Origin: Tridacna crocea
Taxonomy: Eukaryota; Mollusca; Bivalvia; Cardiida; Cardiidae
Direction of reading: 5' to 3'
NCBI GenBank assembly: GCA_943736015.1
Contig: OX031058.1
Span: 2,929,001-2,993,000 of the forward strand
DNA length: 64,000 nucleotides
Shown here: positions 24,801-28,869 of the stretch, piece by piece
Position numbering within the stretch: the stretch's first letter is position 1
How the letters are laid out: every line of letters starts with the position of its first letter
Notes under the pieces: model-generated
Databases searched by the model: none
What the model was told of the DNA's origin: nothing
What the model saw: the letters and a program-made list of their open reading frames with translations, nothing else
Position numbers and translations under genes: made by a program

Positions 24801-27800
24801 TAAGGTTTCTGAGTTTTAATGGCCCTGATGGAGAAAACTTTTAAAAACATTGTTAGAAAAAGAGAAAGGCTGGGAACCAGCATTTTCTTCTTTTCCCACA
24901 ATGCTTTCTGCCCTATCAAGGACAATTTTCTTCATTTTTTACCTACCATGAATTTGTCATCAGCCAATGCTTTCAAATTAGTTTAACCTTTTACCAACTA
25001 ATCCCTGGTTTTTATGACCCTGAGATAGAAGCCTTATGAAAACACTGTGGAAAAAGGGAAAAATGCTGGTAACCAGCATTTTCTCCTTTTCCCACAATGT
25101 TTACTAAGCCACTAAAAACAAACTTCTATTTTTGATTTACATTTAATTTGTCGTCTGCAAGTGCTATCATTTTGGACCAGTCTAAAATTTTGTCGTTTGA
25201 TAAAGAGGTAAGACTGTCATTTGGTAAAGATGTGACTGAAGCAAGCACTGTGTTGTAAGCTGTACGGTACGAAATGTGTAGTCACTTCCAAGATGGCGGA
25301 CTGTTTACATGAAGAAAGGTAGGTGTCACATTTTATCATCAATAACTTTTTTTCTTGAAACCTTCGATTCATGATACTTATAATATATTGTGGGGAAATG
25401 ATGTGGTAAGCCTCGTGTTATATAGCAAAGAGCCAGTTCCATTATTCGATACGGTATATCGGCGTAAACATTGCCATTCGGTAAAATTTAAATTTGAAGT
25501 GAGGAACTTGCATCATTTTTAGTTATAGAATGGAAAATAAGCCAATGCAGTGGATGAAGGCTGTTGTTTCTGTAGGTATTCAGCATGTGCATTCCAATGA
25601 TAACGGTAATTTCTGTGAAATATGTCTAGAAAGACCCGAAAACATGTGTTTTATATATCGCTAATGCAGCGGTGTAGTCCACATCAACAAATTCACACAC
25701 AGCGGTGTAGACACGATATTTTTTTAACGGTTTAGACACGATTTAAAGCACAATGTATGTACGGTTTAGACACAATTGGCTTGGTCTTGAAATGAATGTA
25801 TTCTTTCCTGAATATAATGTAACTTGGCGTTAATTCAGAATCCTGACAATTGGCACCAATAGTTCGAGACAGTCTCCTTTATCACCAACACCCACCAAAG
25901 GAACAGTATGGAACCGACAAGGGATCATCGGGGAACGAAAAGAGATAGTTGGGAACAAAAGAGTGCACCAAGAGATTATTTACGATATTATTTATGTAAT
26001 AATCAGTATTATATCACGAAAAAATAAATTATGAAATTATTAATGAATGTTTGTGCAATTATAAATCAATGCCAGCATGCTGGCAGCCATAATTTCAAAC
26101 ATTTACTTAGTATGACTAACCAGCCCGGACTTGCCAATCATTTTTATTTCGGAGTTGTTTGAAATACTTTCGCTGATTGGTATCTTGGTATCTGTTTGTT
26201 TAATATATAGTTAAAGATGCCCGTCTGCAGCCGGTGAGCAGAAACGCTGTTAAATTTCAATTAAAAAAAAATAGCATGGTACAGAAAATCGGTCTTTTGT
26301 GTACACAAGGATAAATTACTGGTCAAAATGTATGGTGTAACTGAAAAAGAAACGCAGAGGTTTGTGTTTCTCTGGTTTCTTCGGTATCTGAACATTGGTT
26401 GGAAAAAAACTGGCTGACGATCGAAGCTGTAAACAATGGCGGTGCGTCACGGAAATTTATTGTTGCTTTCCGCCTAGAGTTGGATACGGTGTAACTTGTA
26501 TATAGGCCGCGACCTCCGTCTGAAAATCAAGGCTGCAACGTACAGAGAAGCCTACATTTTCTTTTGTTTTCCTCAGTATACGCAGGGCGAAGGTCAAATA
26601 CAGTCATGAGACAGAATGCATGATCATTATACGAATCTACCCGAGTTAATAACGGATATCAAAAATCTTCTATTCAAAAAACGGAAACGACAAGTCTTTA
26701 GATGGAAGGTCGCAACTCAGCGAAATGCATTTTCTATCAATTGTAATCAACCATCAGGCGTAATATTTGGTATGAAGATATAATGACTGTATTATGATAA
26801 AATCAAAATGAGTTAAAATTGGCTTAAAGGTGGGTATTTAGAATTTTTACATCTCACCAAATTAAAAATATATATCACTGAAATTCATATGAAAAAAATA
26901 ATACAAATCATCAATAATTACGATTCATAAAATTACACAATTTTTTTTTTGATGGTGTTCCCTTAAAAGGCTACGATTAAAATATGACCGGTAGGTTAAA
27001 AGGGGATGGACTGGAGTAAAAATTACGTAATCGTTGTTTTTACCCTAAAAGGAAAAATCTTAAGAAGGAATTCCGTGTGATCAATATTCACAATTTTCAT
27101 TTACCATAGTCAGTTTGATTTCATAATACAAGGGTCATGGATTTATATTGATAAAATCGAATGTTACCCATTAAGATAAGTTATCTCGTAATTTTTATTT
27201 ATTTTTTTTATTTATTCTTATCGTTTTTCGAATGTTTCTTTCGGCCTCGGACTACGTCTGATTGGTGAATAGGCAGGCCCGTTCGCGAAGAACCAAAGAA
27301 ATTTGAATTTCCCATATTTTGGTAGAAAGACAGTCGATGATTAGTGAAACACTTTCAAAACATGAATAATTCCCATGGCATCTTATTTGATATAAGTTTG
27401 TCTTTTAGAATATACAGGATAGCAATAATACTGTATATCCAAAAGCCCTGCTGCTATTTTTGTTCCATGAAGTGTCGAACAACACTTTTGAAATCTCCTC
27501 CAAATGGGCATTGGCAGCACGCGAATGTCGTGCAACTGAAATATAAGATGGACAAAGTTTTTTTTTAAAGCAGGAAAGTCTTTCCAGTTCATGTCTAGAC
27601 TACAGATGCTGTCAAAATTTTATGTCTAAACCGTACAGAATATAAAGCTTATGTCTGTGTCTAAGCCGTTCAGAAAACAACGTGTCTACACCGCTGTGTG
27701 TGAAATTGTTGATGTGGACTACACCGCTGCATTAGCGATGTACAAAACACATGTTTTTGGGTCTTTCTAGACATATTTCACAGAAATTACCGTTATCATA

Positions 27801-28692
27801 GGAATGCACGTGCTGAATACATACAGAAACAACAACCATCGTCCACTGCATTGGCTTATTTTCCATTCTATAACTAAAAATGATGCAAGTTCCTCACTTC
27901 AAATTTAAATTTTACCGAATGGCAATGTTTACGCCAATATAACGTATCGAATAATGGCACTGGCTCTTTGCTATATAACACCGAGGCTTACCACATCATT
28001 CCCCCACAATATATTATAAGTATCATGACTCGAAGGTTTCAAGAAAAAAAGTTATTGATGATAAAATGTGACACCCACCTTTCTCCATTTAAACAGTCCG
28101 CCATCTTGGAAGTGACTACACATTTCGTACCGTACAGCTTACAACACAGTGGCAAGAATCCCAAAAAAATTTAGTGTGGTTTATTGTTACCAATGAAATG
28201 TCCACTTATCCCATTACCATGGTTTTCAAGACCCATGGAAATTTGACTCCAGGAAAATATTGACATGGACAACAAATTAAATATGCCTCAAAGGGTAGGA
28301 TTTGCTCCAGAAAGCTGACACATAGTGGGAAAAGGAGAATATGCTGGTTATCAGTATTTTCTCCTTTTCCCACTGTGTTTTTGAGCCTTTCTGAAACAAA
28401 TCCTATTCTTTGAGACACATTTTTATGTGTTCTCTGCAAATGCTTTGAATTTGGACTAGTCCAAAATATTGTCATGTGGTAAAGAGTTATATGACCTCTA
28501 ATTCCTACGTATTTCATCCACAGGTATTTAGAGTTGCTGCCCCATGACCTTGGAGCTCCGTCTTCCAACTTTCCTTGTCACCACATGATGGCTCCTACTG
28601 GCCCAGGGTTTTCTGGATCAAGGGTCCTCCCTGGGAATGAGTTCGATATGCTTCCAAGGCAAGGCTCACCATGGCCCAAAGGACTTCCATAA
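3652..28692 (+). CDS. Spliced gene for a HEAT/ARM-type alpha-solenoid protein (5' end missing), 16 exons
   Basis: Joined exons: 3652-3836, 5863-5933, 7145-7311, 9071-9171, 10878-10987, 11875-11977, 12418-12504, 13976-14066, 17130-17181, 18065-18174, 19542-19643, 20248-20425, 21741-21882, 23213-23296, 24296-24405, 28524-28692. The 1862 coding bases keep one frame across all junctions and give 619 codons plus stop. The product is Leu/Ala-rich with helical repeats; HEAT-like cores (VREAA, VRDAA, VRQGA) recur at about residues 258, 302 and 341, with another FVRET at about 120. A Cys/Gly/Lys-rich segment (CGSLAPKMGKG, about residues 405-450) interrupts the repeats and is probably a loop. No signal peptide or membrane segment is seen. 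HEAT solenoids usually scaffold protein complexes; the specific role is unknown to me. The first exon starts mid-codon, so upstream exons exist. No AATAAA was seen close after the stop. Nearly every intron carries TTAA-MITEs. Confidence 0.85.
3898..4127 (-). mobile_element. TTAA-MITE, full
   Basis: It starts about 60 bp after the exon ending at 3836. Its right TTAA (4124-4127) is also the left flank of the next element. Confidence 0.85.
4128..4597. mobile_element. Second TTAA-flanked element, 470 bp, GGTGTCAAATCAC termini
   Basis: TIRs GGTGTCAAATCAC (4128) and GTGATTTGACACC (to 4597) are flanked exactly by TTAA on both sides. The interior has no ORF. It lies between two TTAA-MITEs and shares a TTAA with each. 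Confidence 0.7.
4598..4809 (-). mobile_element. TTAA-MITE, full, diverged
   Basis: The B-end carries a (CAA)n expansion (4613-4632). Bases GGGAAAAGGAG are lost from the left hairpin arm. Confidence 0.75.
4832..5063 (-). mobile_element. TTAA-MITE, full, diverged
   Basis: The B-end ATTACCAAAGAACAAATTTT is clear. The hairpin arms are degraded and the final TTAA is lost. Confidence 0.65.
5064..5420. other. Intron sequence with weak repeat traces
   Basis: No coding sequence. AGATTAGCCTTTGCAGGC at 5186-5204 resembles one arm of the CGC-palindrome repeats found further right. A T-tract lies at 5390-5403. Confidence 0.35.
5421..5600 (-). mobile_element. TTAA-MITE, half hairpin deleted
   Basis: TTAA at both ends (5421-5424, 5597-5600). 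The left hairpin arm is present, while the right arm and about 50 bp are missing right after the hairpin centre. Confidence 0.85.
5655..5764. repeat. 54-bp tandem duplication
   Basis: CTACTCATGGAGGGAAAGAA begins at about 5655 and again at about 5709, with about 85% identity between the two units. No known family. Confidence 0.8.
5775..5850 (-). repeat. Fragment of the GAAATAAATTTCGATC repeat
   Basis: Matches the 3' end of the dispersed repeat seen at 21150-21605 and 52355-52825 (GATGAAATAAATTTCAATCT then ATCCTCTATGA). It ends about 12 bp before the exon at 5863. Confidence 0.6.
5863..5933 (+). CDS. HEAT-protein exon
   Basis: The 71-bp exon lies between ...TGAATCTTTCCAG and AA|GTAAGTAG. It enters in phase 0 and leaves in phase 2. 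It encodes ...IFHDTAGWKSLETWM, the first helix of the repeat that continues in the next exon (KCLQNIIEGC). The upstream acceptor tract abuts a fragment of a dispersed repeat (5780-5850). Confidence 0.8.
6110..6352 (+). mobile_element. TTAA-MITE, full, covarying hairpin
   Basis: The hairpin arms read ATTGTAGAAAAAGG and CTTTTTCTACAAT: the usual GTGGG/CCCAC is GTAGA/TCTAC in both arms. The terminal TTAAs are decayed. Confidence 0.8.
6387..6555. repeat. Near-perfect 169-bp palindrome
   Basis: The left arm starts AAATAATCTTCTTTCTATCG and the right arm ends with its complement. The loop near 6465-6475 is GGGCGATAGCCCGA. A weaker inverted pair TCTAACATG/CATGTTAGA follows at 6560-6770, so the element may extend to about 6770. 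Confidence 0.8.
6895..7128 (-). mobile_element. TTAA-MITE, full, diverged
   Basis: It ends about 17 bp before the exon at 7145. The hairpin is intact apart from a few mismatches. Confidence 0.75.
7145..7311 (+). CDS. HEAT-protein exon
   Basis: The acceptor is TTTTTTTCCATTTAG and the donor G|GTATGT. The exon encodes CLQNIIEGCEHQFNDYV, then DLVFRCLTHTNRFVRETGYY and VCSSLVACG. The pattern DLVFRCL...NRFVRETGYYVCSSL is a textbook HEAT helix-turn-helix. The exon leaves in phase 1. A TTAA-MITE ends about 17 bp upstream, so the polypyrimidine tract sits directly against the insertion. Confidence 0.88.
7400..7600 (-). mobile_element. TTAA-MITE, hairpin centre deleted
   Basis: The GGAGAAAATGCTGGT centre is lost, so the arms GGGAAAAGGAGAAAA and CCTTTTCCCAC almost touch. 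Confidence 0.75.
7612..7735 (-). mobile_element. TTAA-MITE, truncated
   Basis: Keeps the hairpin and A-end only. It abuts the next copy. Confidence 0.65.
7736..7964 (+). mobile_element. TTAA-MITE, full
   Basis: TTAA is intact on the right (7961-7964) and TTAG on the left. The hairpin has one arm mismatch (CTCCAGTTCCC). Confidence 0.85.
7965..9070. other. Intron sequence with a GC-rich triplet repeat
   Basis: No coding sequence. At about 8295-8370 GACGCCCTGCCCTTTTTCTG occurs in about three imperfect tandem units inside GC-rich sequence. The remainder is AT-rich and unrecognised. Confidence 0.4.
9071..9171 (+). CDS. HEAT-protein exon
   Basis: The acceptor is AAATTTGTAG and the donor CAG|GTATCA. 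The exon encodes SEGMLLDEDNAILKYG and RQFCDYLAKGLADNWSQ, then VRLASS continues in the next exon, again matching a HEAT repeat (DNWSQVRLAS). It enters in phase 1 and leaves in phase 0. A TTAA-MITE begins only 7 bp after the exon, so intron positions +1 to +6 are all that remains before the insertion. Confidence 0.85.
9178..9405 (-). mobile_element. TTAA-MITE, full, abutting a splice donor
   Basis: Starts 7 bp after the exon ending at 9171. The right TTAA (9402-9405) is shared with the next fragment. Confidence 0.88.
9402..9520 (-). mobile_element. TTAA-MITE, B-end fragment
   Basis: ACTCTTTACTAGACGACAAA and GCAGATGACAAA match the B-end. The rest has decayed into A/T-rich sequence. Confidence 0.6.
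9625..9745. repeat. Inverted repeat, about 40-bp arms
   Basis: ACTGTCCAGAAAAG...TTATGTTTTGATGG pairs with CCATCAAAACATAA...CTTTTTTGGACA. Probably a small palindromic MITE. Confidence 0.55.
9891..10117 (-). mobile_element. TTAA-MITE, full
   Basis: TTAA at 9891-9894 and 10114-10117. The hairpin is slightly mismatched. Confidence 0.88.
10144..10348 (-). mobile_element. TTAA-MITE, hairpin centre deleted
   Basis: It keeps both ends. The right TTAA (10345-10348) is shared with the 33-bp remnant that follows. Confidence 0.82.
10345..10377 (+). mobile_element. TTAA-MITE, 33-bp A-end remnant
   Basis: TTAA, then CCTATACCAAACAATCC, then TTAA: an A-end reduced to almost nothing but still bounded by TTAA on both sides. 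Confidence 0.65.
10374..10598 (-). mobile_element. TTAA-MITE, full
   Basis: TTAA at both ends, each shared with a neighbour. It is the third member of a chain of four elements. Confidence 0.88.
10599..10765 (+). mobile_element. TTAA-MITE, degraded
   Basis: The hairpin trace GGGAAAAGGAGAAACGC and decayed B-half are recognisable. No right TTAA. Confidence 0.55.
10878..10987 (+). CDS. HEAT-protein exon
   Basis: The acceptor is TTTATTCCTTTCAG and the donor AG|GTGAGT. The exon encodes VRLASSVATRKFLQSL and RLQFYPTLLPKMCLNR. It completes the HEAT repeat begun in the previous exon and opens the next helix. It leaves in phase 2, and the Arg codon is shared with the next exon. Confidence 0.88.
11085..11252 (+). 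mobile_element. TTAA-MITE, degraded
   Basis: GAAGCTTTTGAAAATGTAGC and the hairpin remnants match the A-half. The B-half is barely visible. Confidence 0.45.
11253..11320 (-). mobile_element. TTAA-MITE, B-end fragment
   Basis: AACTGTTTACCTCCTGAGAA, then ATTTTAGATTCATCCAAATT, as in the B-end. It is cut by the palindrome that follows. Confidence 0.5.
11321..11456. repeat. Palindromic MITE, about 60-bp arms
   Basis: The left arm ATCAGCTTGTGGTTAATATG and the right arm's complement frame a loop near 11378-11395. Internal GGAAATATTTGCC-like arms also pair. Confidence 0.75.
11690..11797 (-). mobile_element. TTAA-MITE, truncated
   Basis: Left hairpin arm GTAGGAAAAGGAGAAAATGC and the A-end GGGATTGTTTTGTAAAAGG only. 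Confidence 0.6.
11875..11977 (+). CDS. HEAT-protein exon
   Basis: The acceptor is TGCATTATACAG and the donor GTG|GTTAGA, which is weak at +3 to +5. The exon encodes YYVAEGVKIYSQDTWKQI and RQLVETYIEHV. GTG|GTT rather than CAT|GTG is chosen because it leaves phase 0 and matches the phase-0 start of the next exon. Confidence 0.82.
11990..12208 (+). mobile_element. TTAA-MITE, degraded
   Basis: Starts about 13-20 bp after the exon ending at 11977. The hairpin is recognisable as GGAACAGGAGAAAGTGTTGG. Confidence 0.6.
12239..12335 (+). mobile_element. TTAA-MITE, A-half only
   Basis: TTAA at 12239-12242 and the A-end up to the hairpin centre; the second half is absent. Confidence 0.75.
12418..12504 (+). 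CDS. HEAT-protein exon
   Basis: An 87-bp symmetric phase-0 exon between TTTATCTTTAAAG and AAG|GTACAT. It encodes VDYYVEATGADNHAVREA then ACACIAELGAK, a nearly complete HEAT unit with the conserved Val-Arg-x-Ala-Ala turn. Because it is 29 whole codons, skipping it would keep the frame. Confidence 0.88.
12523..12761 (+). mobile_element. TTAA-MITE, full
   Basis: Starts 19 bp after the exon ending at 12504. It contains a small duplication of AAAAGATTGT before the hairpin. Confidence 0.85.
12758..13010 (-). mobile_element. TTAA-MITE, full, with extra B-end sequence
   Basis: The B-end appears partly doubled (two AAATTTT/ACAAAC stretches before the GCAGATGAC motif). Right TTAA at 13007-13010. Confidence 0.75.
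13022..13365 (-). mobile_element. TTAA-MITE interrupted by a palindromic MITE
   Basis: The B-end (TTTTACTCCTAACAGAATTT) at 13022-13087 resumes with the hairpin at 13277-13365. Everything between belongs to another family, so this is a nested insertion. Confidence 0.65.
13088..13276. mobile_element. Palindromic MITE (GAGCTCC family), nested
   Basis: Outer CAGAGCTCC/GGAGCTCTG pair. Core palindrome AATCGTCTCAGTGAGACGATT at 13171-13191. Lies inside a TTAA-MITE. Confidence 0.7.
13976..14066 (+). CDS. HEAT-protein exon
   Basis: The acceptor is TTTAATCCTTTGATAG and the donor G|GTAAGT. The exon encodes VCKEVMNAHIPKLLDALL and CFNDDSWPVRD, the first helix and turn of a strong HEAT repeat. It leaves in phase 1, giving Ala with the next exon. 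Confidence 0.9.
14749..14974 (+). mobile_element. TTAA-MITE, full
   Basis: Right TTAA 14971-14974; left site GTAA. Hairpin with a few mismatches. Confidence 0.85.
15120..15320 (+). mobile_element. TTAA-MITE, hairpin centre deleted
   Basis: The A-end is eroded. The right TTAA (15317-15320) is shared with the next copy. Confidence 0.7.
15317..15544 (-). mobile_element. TTAA-MITE, full, diverged
   Basis: TTAA at both ends; hairpin strongly mismatched, so one of the older copies. Confidence 0.7.
15782..16010 (+). mobile_element. TTAA-MITE, full, best type copy
   Basis: TTAA at both ends. The A-end reads CCCTTTACCACACAATCCCG and the B-end TTGTTTGGTAAAGGG. The hairpin is nearly perfect. This copy serves as the family reference in this annotation. 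Confidence 0.92.
16007..16234 (-). mobile_element. TTAA-MITE, full
   Basis: Shares the TTAA at 16007-16010 with the preceding copy, in the opposite orientation. The right TTAA is mutated to TTGA. Confidence 0.88.
16236..16285 (-). mobile_element. TTAA-MITE, A-end fragment
   Basis: CTCTGGATTGTGTGGTAAAG only. Confidence 0.55.
16461..17054 (-). mobile_element. Possible solo LTR
   Basis: Read on the minus strand, it has TATAAAAGG near 16815, AATAAATTCTG near 16520 as a polyadenylation-like signal, and ends GGCTCGTAACA at 16461. It contains an internal 75-bp duplication (TCTGATCCTGATCCAAACTG at about 16630 and 16690). The far end and target duplication could not be fixed, so the LTR call is tentative. 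Confidence 0.35.
17130..17181 (+). CDS. HEAT-protein microexon-like exon (52 bp)
   Basis: The acceptor is TTCTCTCTATTACAG and the donor AG|GTATCT. It encodes ACVACGNFVLSFPQES, the second helix of the WPVRDAACVACGNF repeat. It is the shortest exon and was placed by frame continuity on both sides. The 3.06-kb intron before it holds several TTAA-MITEs, a possible solo LTR and the SINE-like AGCTCC repeat. Confidence 0.88.
17254..17483 (-). mobile_element. TTAA-MITE, full
   Basis: Hairpin nearly perfect. Right TTAA 17480-17483. Confidence 0.87.
17538..17680 (+). mobile_element. TTAA-MITE, degraded A-half plus hairpin
   Basis: ACTTTACCCATCAAACAATC, then GGAAATGCTGGTAACTAACA. The B-half is missing. 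Confidence 0.6.
18065..18174 (+). CDS. HEAT-protein exon
   Basis: The acceptor is TTTTTTACATATAG and the donor G|GTAAGT. It encodes SSLPSLYPLFFNNLQDN, then IPSVRQGAALALSHVVKAYG, a complete canonical HEAT repeat. It enters in phase 2 and leaves in phase 1. Confidence 0.92.
18234..18461 (+). mobile_element. TTAA-MITE, ATTGCTCG hairpin subfamily
   Basis: The hairpin centre is GAAATTGCTCGTAACGAGCA instead of GAAAATGCTGGT. The ends read CCCTTTCCCAAACAA/TTTGGGAAAGGG. The same type occurs at 48111-48337. Confidence 0.88.
18458..18675 (-). mobile_element. TTAA-MITE, full, diverged ends
   Basis: Shares TTAA 18458-18461 with the previous copy. Standard AATGCTGGC hairpin. Confidence 0.8.
18750..18805. 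repeat. Short inverted repeat
   Basis: AGACAGTGTAGAT and ATCTACACTGTCT. This resembles arms of the CAGTGTAGATC palindrome family. Confidence 0.5.
19160..19360 (+). repeat. Dispersed repeat with GTCTGTCC tract
   Basis: TATACCTTCCACAATGAAGT followed by a GTCTGTCC/GTCAGTCAGTCC tract. Same layout as 23835-23930 (GTCCGTCCGTGTGTGCG), but I cannot name the family. Confidence 0.35.
19542..19643 (+). CDS. HEAT-protein exon
   Basis: The acceptor is TTTTTAATTTCCAG and the donor G|GTTGGT. It encodes EECFEEILTKVKEGLIGV followed by a polar linker (ENQPKNTEKYSSLDK) that leaves the solenoid. The donor is non-consensus at +3/+4, but the frame into the next exon is unbroken. Confidence 0.85.
19721..19965. 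repeat. CGC-palindrome repeat (AGGTCAGCCTGTGC)
   Basis: TTTAGCCATGCTCTGGCATC opens it and a palindrome AGGTCAGCCTGTGC-AGTCC-GCGCAGGCTGACCT lies at 19905-19938. Relatives at 33043-33310, 44435-44545 and 49630-49735. Confidence 0.65.
19990..20218 (-). mobile_element. TTAA-MITE, full
   Basis: Ends about 29 bp before the exon at 20248. The TTAAs are mutated (TTAG, TTAT). Confidence 0.87.
20248..20425 (+). CDS. HEAT-protein exon with Cys/Gly-rich insert
   Basis: The acceptor is AATTTGCCAG and the donor GG|GTAAGG. At 178 bp it encodes PATYGVAKKLRDNDMELH, then MYSCGSLAPKMGKGSREG, then CMDHKFRKDPEPWELCDG. This segment is charged, Gly-rich and has Cys residues around His (CMDH), unlike the surrounding helices, so it is probably a surface loop or short accessory domain. 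A TTAA-MITE ends about 29 bp before the exon. Confidence 0.87.
20724..20962 (+). mobile_element. TTAA-MITE, full
   Basis: TTAA at 20724-20727 and 20959-20962. The hairpin has GTGTG versus CCCAC mismatches. Confidence 0.87.
21063..21714 (+). repeat. Dispersed repeat bracketed by a direct repeat of about 90-105 bp
   Basis: TGTATTATGGGCTGGTGGTC ... ATTAATGATGATACTCTAT (21063-21150) recurs at 21605-21714. Between them, 21150-21605 is a copy of the TTTCATGCTTTCCGG / TATGACGTCATTTACC repeat also at 36272-36535, 48690-49022 and 52355-52825. It ends 27 bp before the exon at 21741. Confidence 0.7.
21741..21882 (+). CDS. HEAT-protein exon
   Basis: The acceptor is TTTTGTTCTATTTTAG and the donor AGA|GTAAGT. 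It encodes CIHVVAEMSGLQQFSQKV and AELLPLVSKAASFDHYTH, then INLKETVCQR, a return to helical-repeat sequence. It leaves in phase 0. The bases before the acceptor belong to a direct repeat that also occurs at 21063-21150. Confidence 0.85.
21946..22167 (-). mobile_element. TTAA-MITE, full
   Basis: TTAA intact on both sides. Hairpin nearly perfect. Confidence 0.9.
22205..22400 (-). repeat. SINE body fragment
   Basis: On the minus strand: GCAGCCAGTGGCTTTTGAAG, then ATGGATAGGTGCAGTGACTG and a TGAAATAATG-type tail. It matches the body of the SINE at 53485-53770. Confidence 0.6.
22483..22705 (+). mobile_element. TTAA-MITE, full, B-end eroded
   Basis: Left TTAA 22483-22486. Hairpin nearly perfect. 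The right end is lost after GTCATTTGGTG. Confidence 0.83.
23016..23129 (+). mobile_element. TTAA-MITE, B-half
   Basis: Starts within the right hairpin arm (TTTCCCACA) and runs to TTAA 23126-23129. Confidence 0.75.
23133..23194 (+). mobile_element. TTAA-MITE, B-end fragment
   Basis: GATTTGGACAAGCCCAAAAT then GTGGTAAAAAGTTAA. It lies directly before the acceptor of the exon at 23213. Confidence 0.7.
23213..23296 (+). CDS. HEAT-protein exon
   Basis: An 84-bp symmetric phase-0 exon between TATATATATTTCAG and TTG|GTAGGT. It encodes LPHLANNLGKRYFKMYLE and MFFDIIFRCL. The acceptor tract is a (TA)n stretch directly next to the end of a truncated TTAA-MITE (TTAA at 23191-23194), so the branch-point region is largely inserted sequence. 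Confidence 0.82.
23318..23492 (-). mobile_element. TTAA-MITE, degraded
   Basis: GCATTTGCAGATGACACATT marks the B-half. The hairpin is strongly decayed. Starts about 20 bp after the exon ending at 23296. Confidence 0.6.
23492..23743 (+). mobile_element. TTAA-MITE, full, hairpin tip duplicated
   Basis: The tip AAAATGCTGGTAACCAGCAT occurs twice in tandem (23570-23613), giving a double hairpin. TTAA intact at both ends. Confidence 0.9.
24296..24405 (+). CDS. HEAT-protein exon
   Basis: The acceptor is TTAAAATTTACAG and the donor AG|GTTTGT. It encodes TDDSALASAAASNCLAEL and AKFLGPSILKGRIEQYNP, a helical hairpin that looks like the last repeat. It leaves in phase 2. The following 4.1-kb intron is the longest and holds the 2.9-kb long-TIR transposon. 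Confidence 0.87.
24512..24582 (-). mobile_element. TTAA-MITE, A-end fragment
   Basis: GAAAATGTTTAAAAGGCCTC through TTGGTAAAGGGTTAA. Confidence 0.65.
24697..24805 (-). mobile_element. TTAA-MITE, degraded
   Basis: GAAAGCATTTCCAGATGATA and a decayed hairpin; low identity. Confidence 0.4.
24806..24985 (+). mobile_element. TTAA-MITE, diverged
   Basis: Hairpin with short deletions (GAGAAAGGCTGGGAACCAGC). The B-half merges into the TTAA at 24983-24986. Confidence 0.7.
24983..25212 (+). mobile_element. TTAA-MITE, full
   Basis: A-end CCTTTTACCAACTAATCCC. The right end is followed by an extra CATTTGGTAAAGATG piece just before the 2.9-kb transposon. Confidence 0.83.
25246..25717 (+). repeat. Left terminal inverted repeat of the 2.9-kb transposon
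   Basis: Begins CACTGTG. Contains CCAAGATGGCGGACTG at 25288-25303, a YY1-like core, mirrored in the right arm. The inner part has GCAGCGGTGTAGTCCACATC. Confidence 0.9.
25703..25776 (+). repeat. Subterminal motif array (3 units)
   Basis: CGGTGTAGACACGAT (25703), CGGTTTAGACACGAT (25728) and CGGTTTAGACACAAT (25762). Mirrored by GTCTAAACCG/GTCTAAGCCG/GTCTACACCG at 27624-27693. Could be transposase-binding sites. Confidence 0.7.
26825..26985 (+). repeat. Internal segment shared with 39484-39655
   Basis: TTAAAGGTGGGTATTTAG, ATATATCACTGAAATTCATA and TTCCCTTAAAAGGCTACG recur in order at 39484-39655. Either a nested element or a shared ancestor. Confidence 0.7.
27681..28151 (-). repeat. Right terminal inverted repeat of the 2.9-kb transposon
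   Basis: Complement of the left arm, ending CTTACAACACAGTG. The last seven bases, CACAGTG, equal the vertebrate V(D)J heptamer in letter sequence, here read inward to outward. Confidence 0.9.
28206..28490 (+). mobile_element. TTAA-MITE, full, diverged, near splice acceptor
   Basis: Hairpin GTGGGAAAAGGAGAATATGC to TTCTCCTTTTCCCACTGTG. Ends 33 bp before the terminal exon. Both TTAAs read TTAT. Confidence 0.8.
28524..28692 (+). CDS. HEAT-protein terminal exon
   Basis: The acceptor is ATTTCATCCACAG; the frame continues with YLELLPHDLGAPSSN and runs to TAA at 28690-28692. The last 50 or so residues are rich in Pro, Gly and Ser (MMAPTGPGFSGSR, RQGSPWPKGLP), so the tail is probably disordered. I saw no AATAAA in the following 150 bp. 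Confidence 0.82.
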
Positions 28693-28869
28693 TTCTATGT
28701 GTCGTTGTACTATGTCATTTTTTTTAACAAATGTACTACGGGTTAGATTTGAATACAAGTCAATTTTGTAAGAGCATCGTTGTTATATTTTTTATTGTTA
28801 GTGTGGTGCCCAAACTCTTGTTGCATGCACTCATTTACATATGGAGTCCCTGGATTCAAGTCTCACTTG

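Larger units (their letters stand above)
25246..28151. mobile_element. 2.9-kb long-TIR DNA transposon, Transib/RAG-like ends, non-autonomous
   Basis: Inverted repeats of about 470 bp (25246-25717 and 27681-28151) start CACTGTGTTGTAAGCTGTAC and end with the complement. They are flanked by direct GCAAG copies (25241-25245, 28152-28156). A 5-bp duplication and a CAC-WRTG heptamer are known for Transib and RAG-like transposons; Mutator types also have long TIRs but 9-bp duplications. The 1.96-kb interior has no ORF of transposase size. Each inner arm end carries three copies of a 15-bp motif (CGGTTTAGACACGAT). The arms differ at several per cent of positions, so the insertion is not recent. Confidence 0.85.

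Noticed and set aside
25246-28151. Mutator-like element
   Set aside because: Long TIRs fit, but the flanks share only 5 bp (GCAAG) and not 9; TGAAGCAAG and GCAAGAATC do not match as 9-mers.
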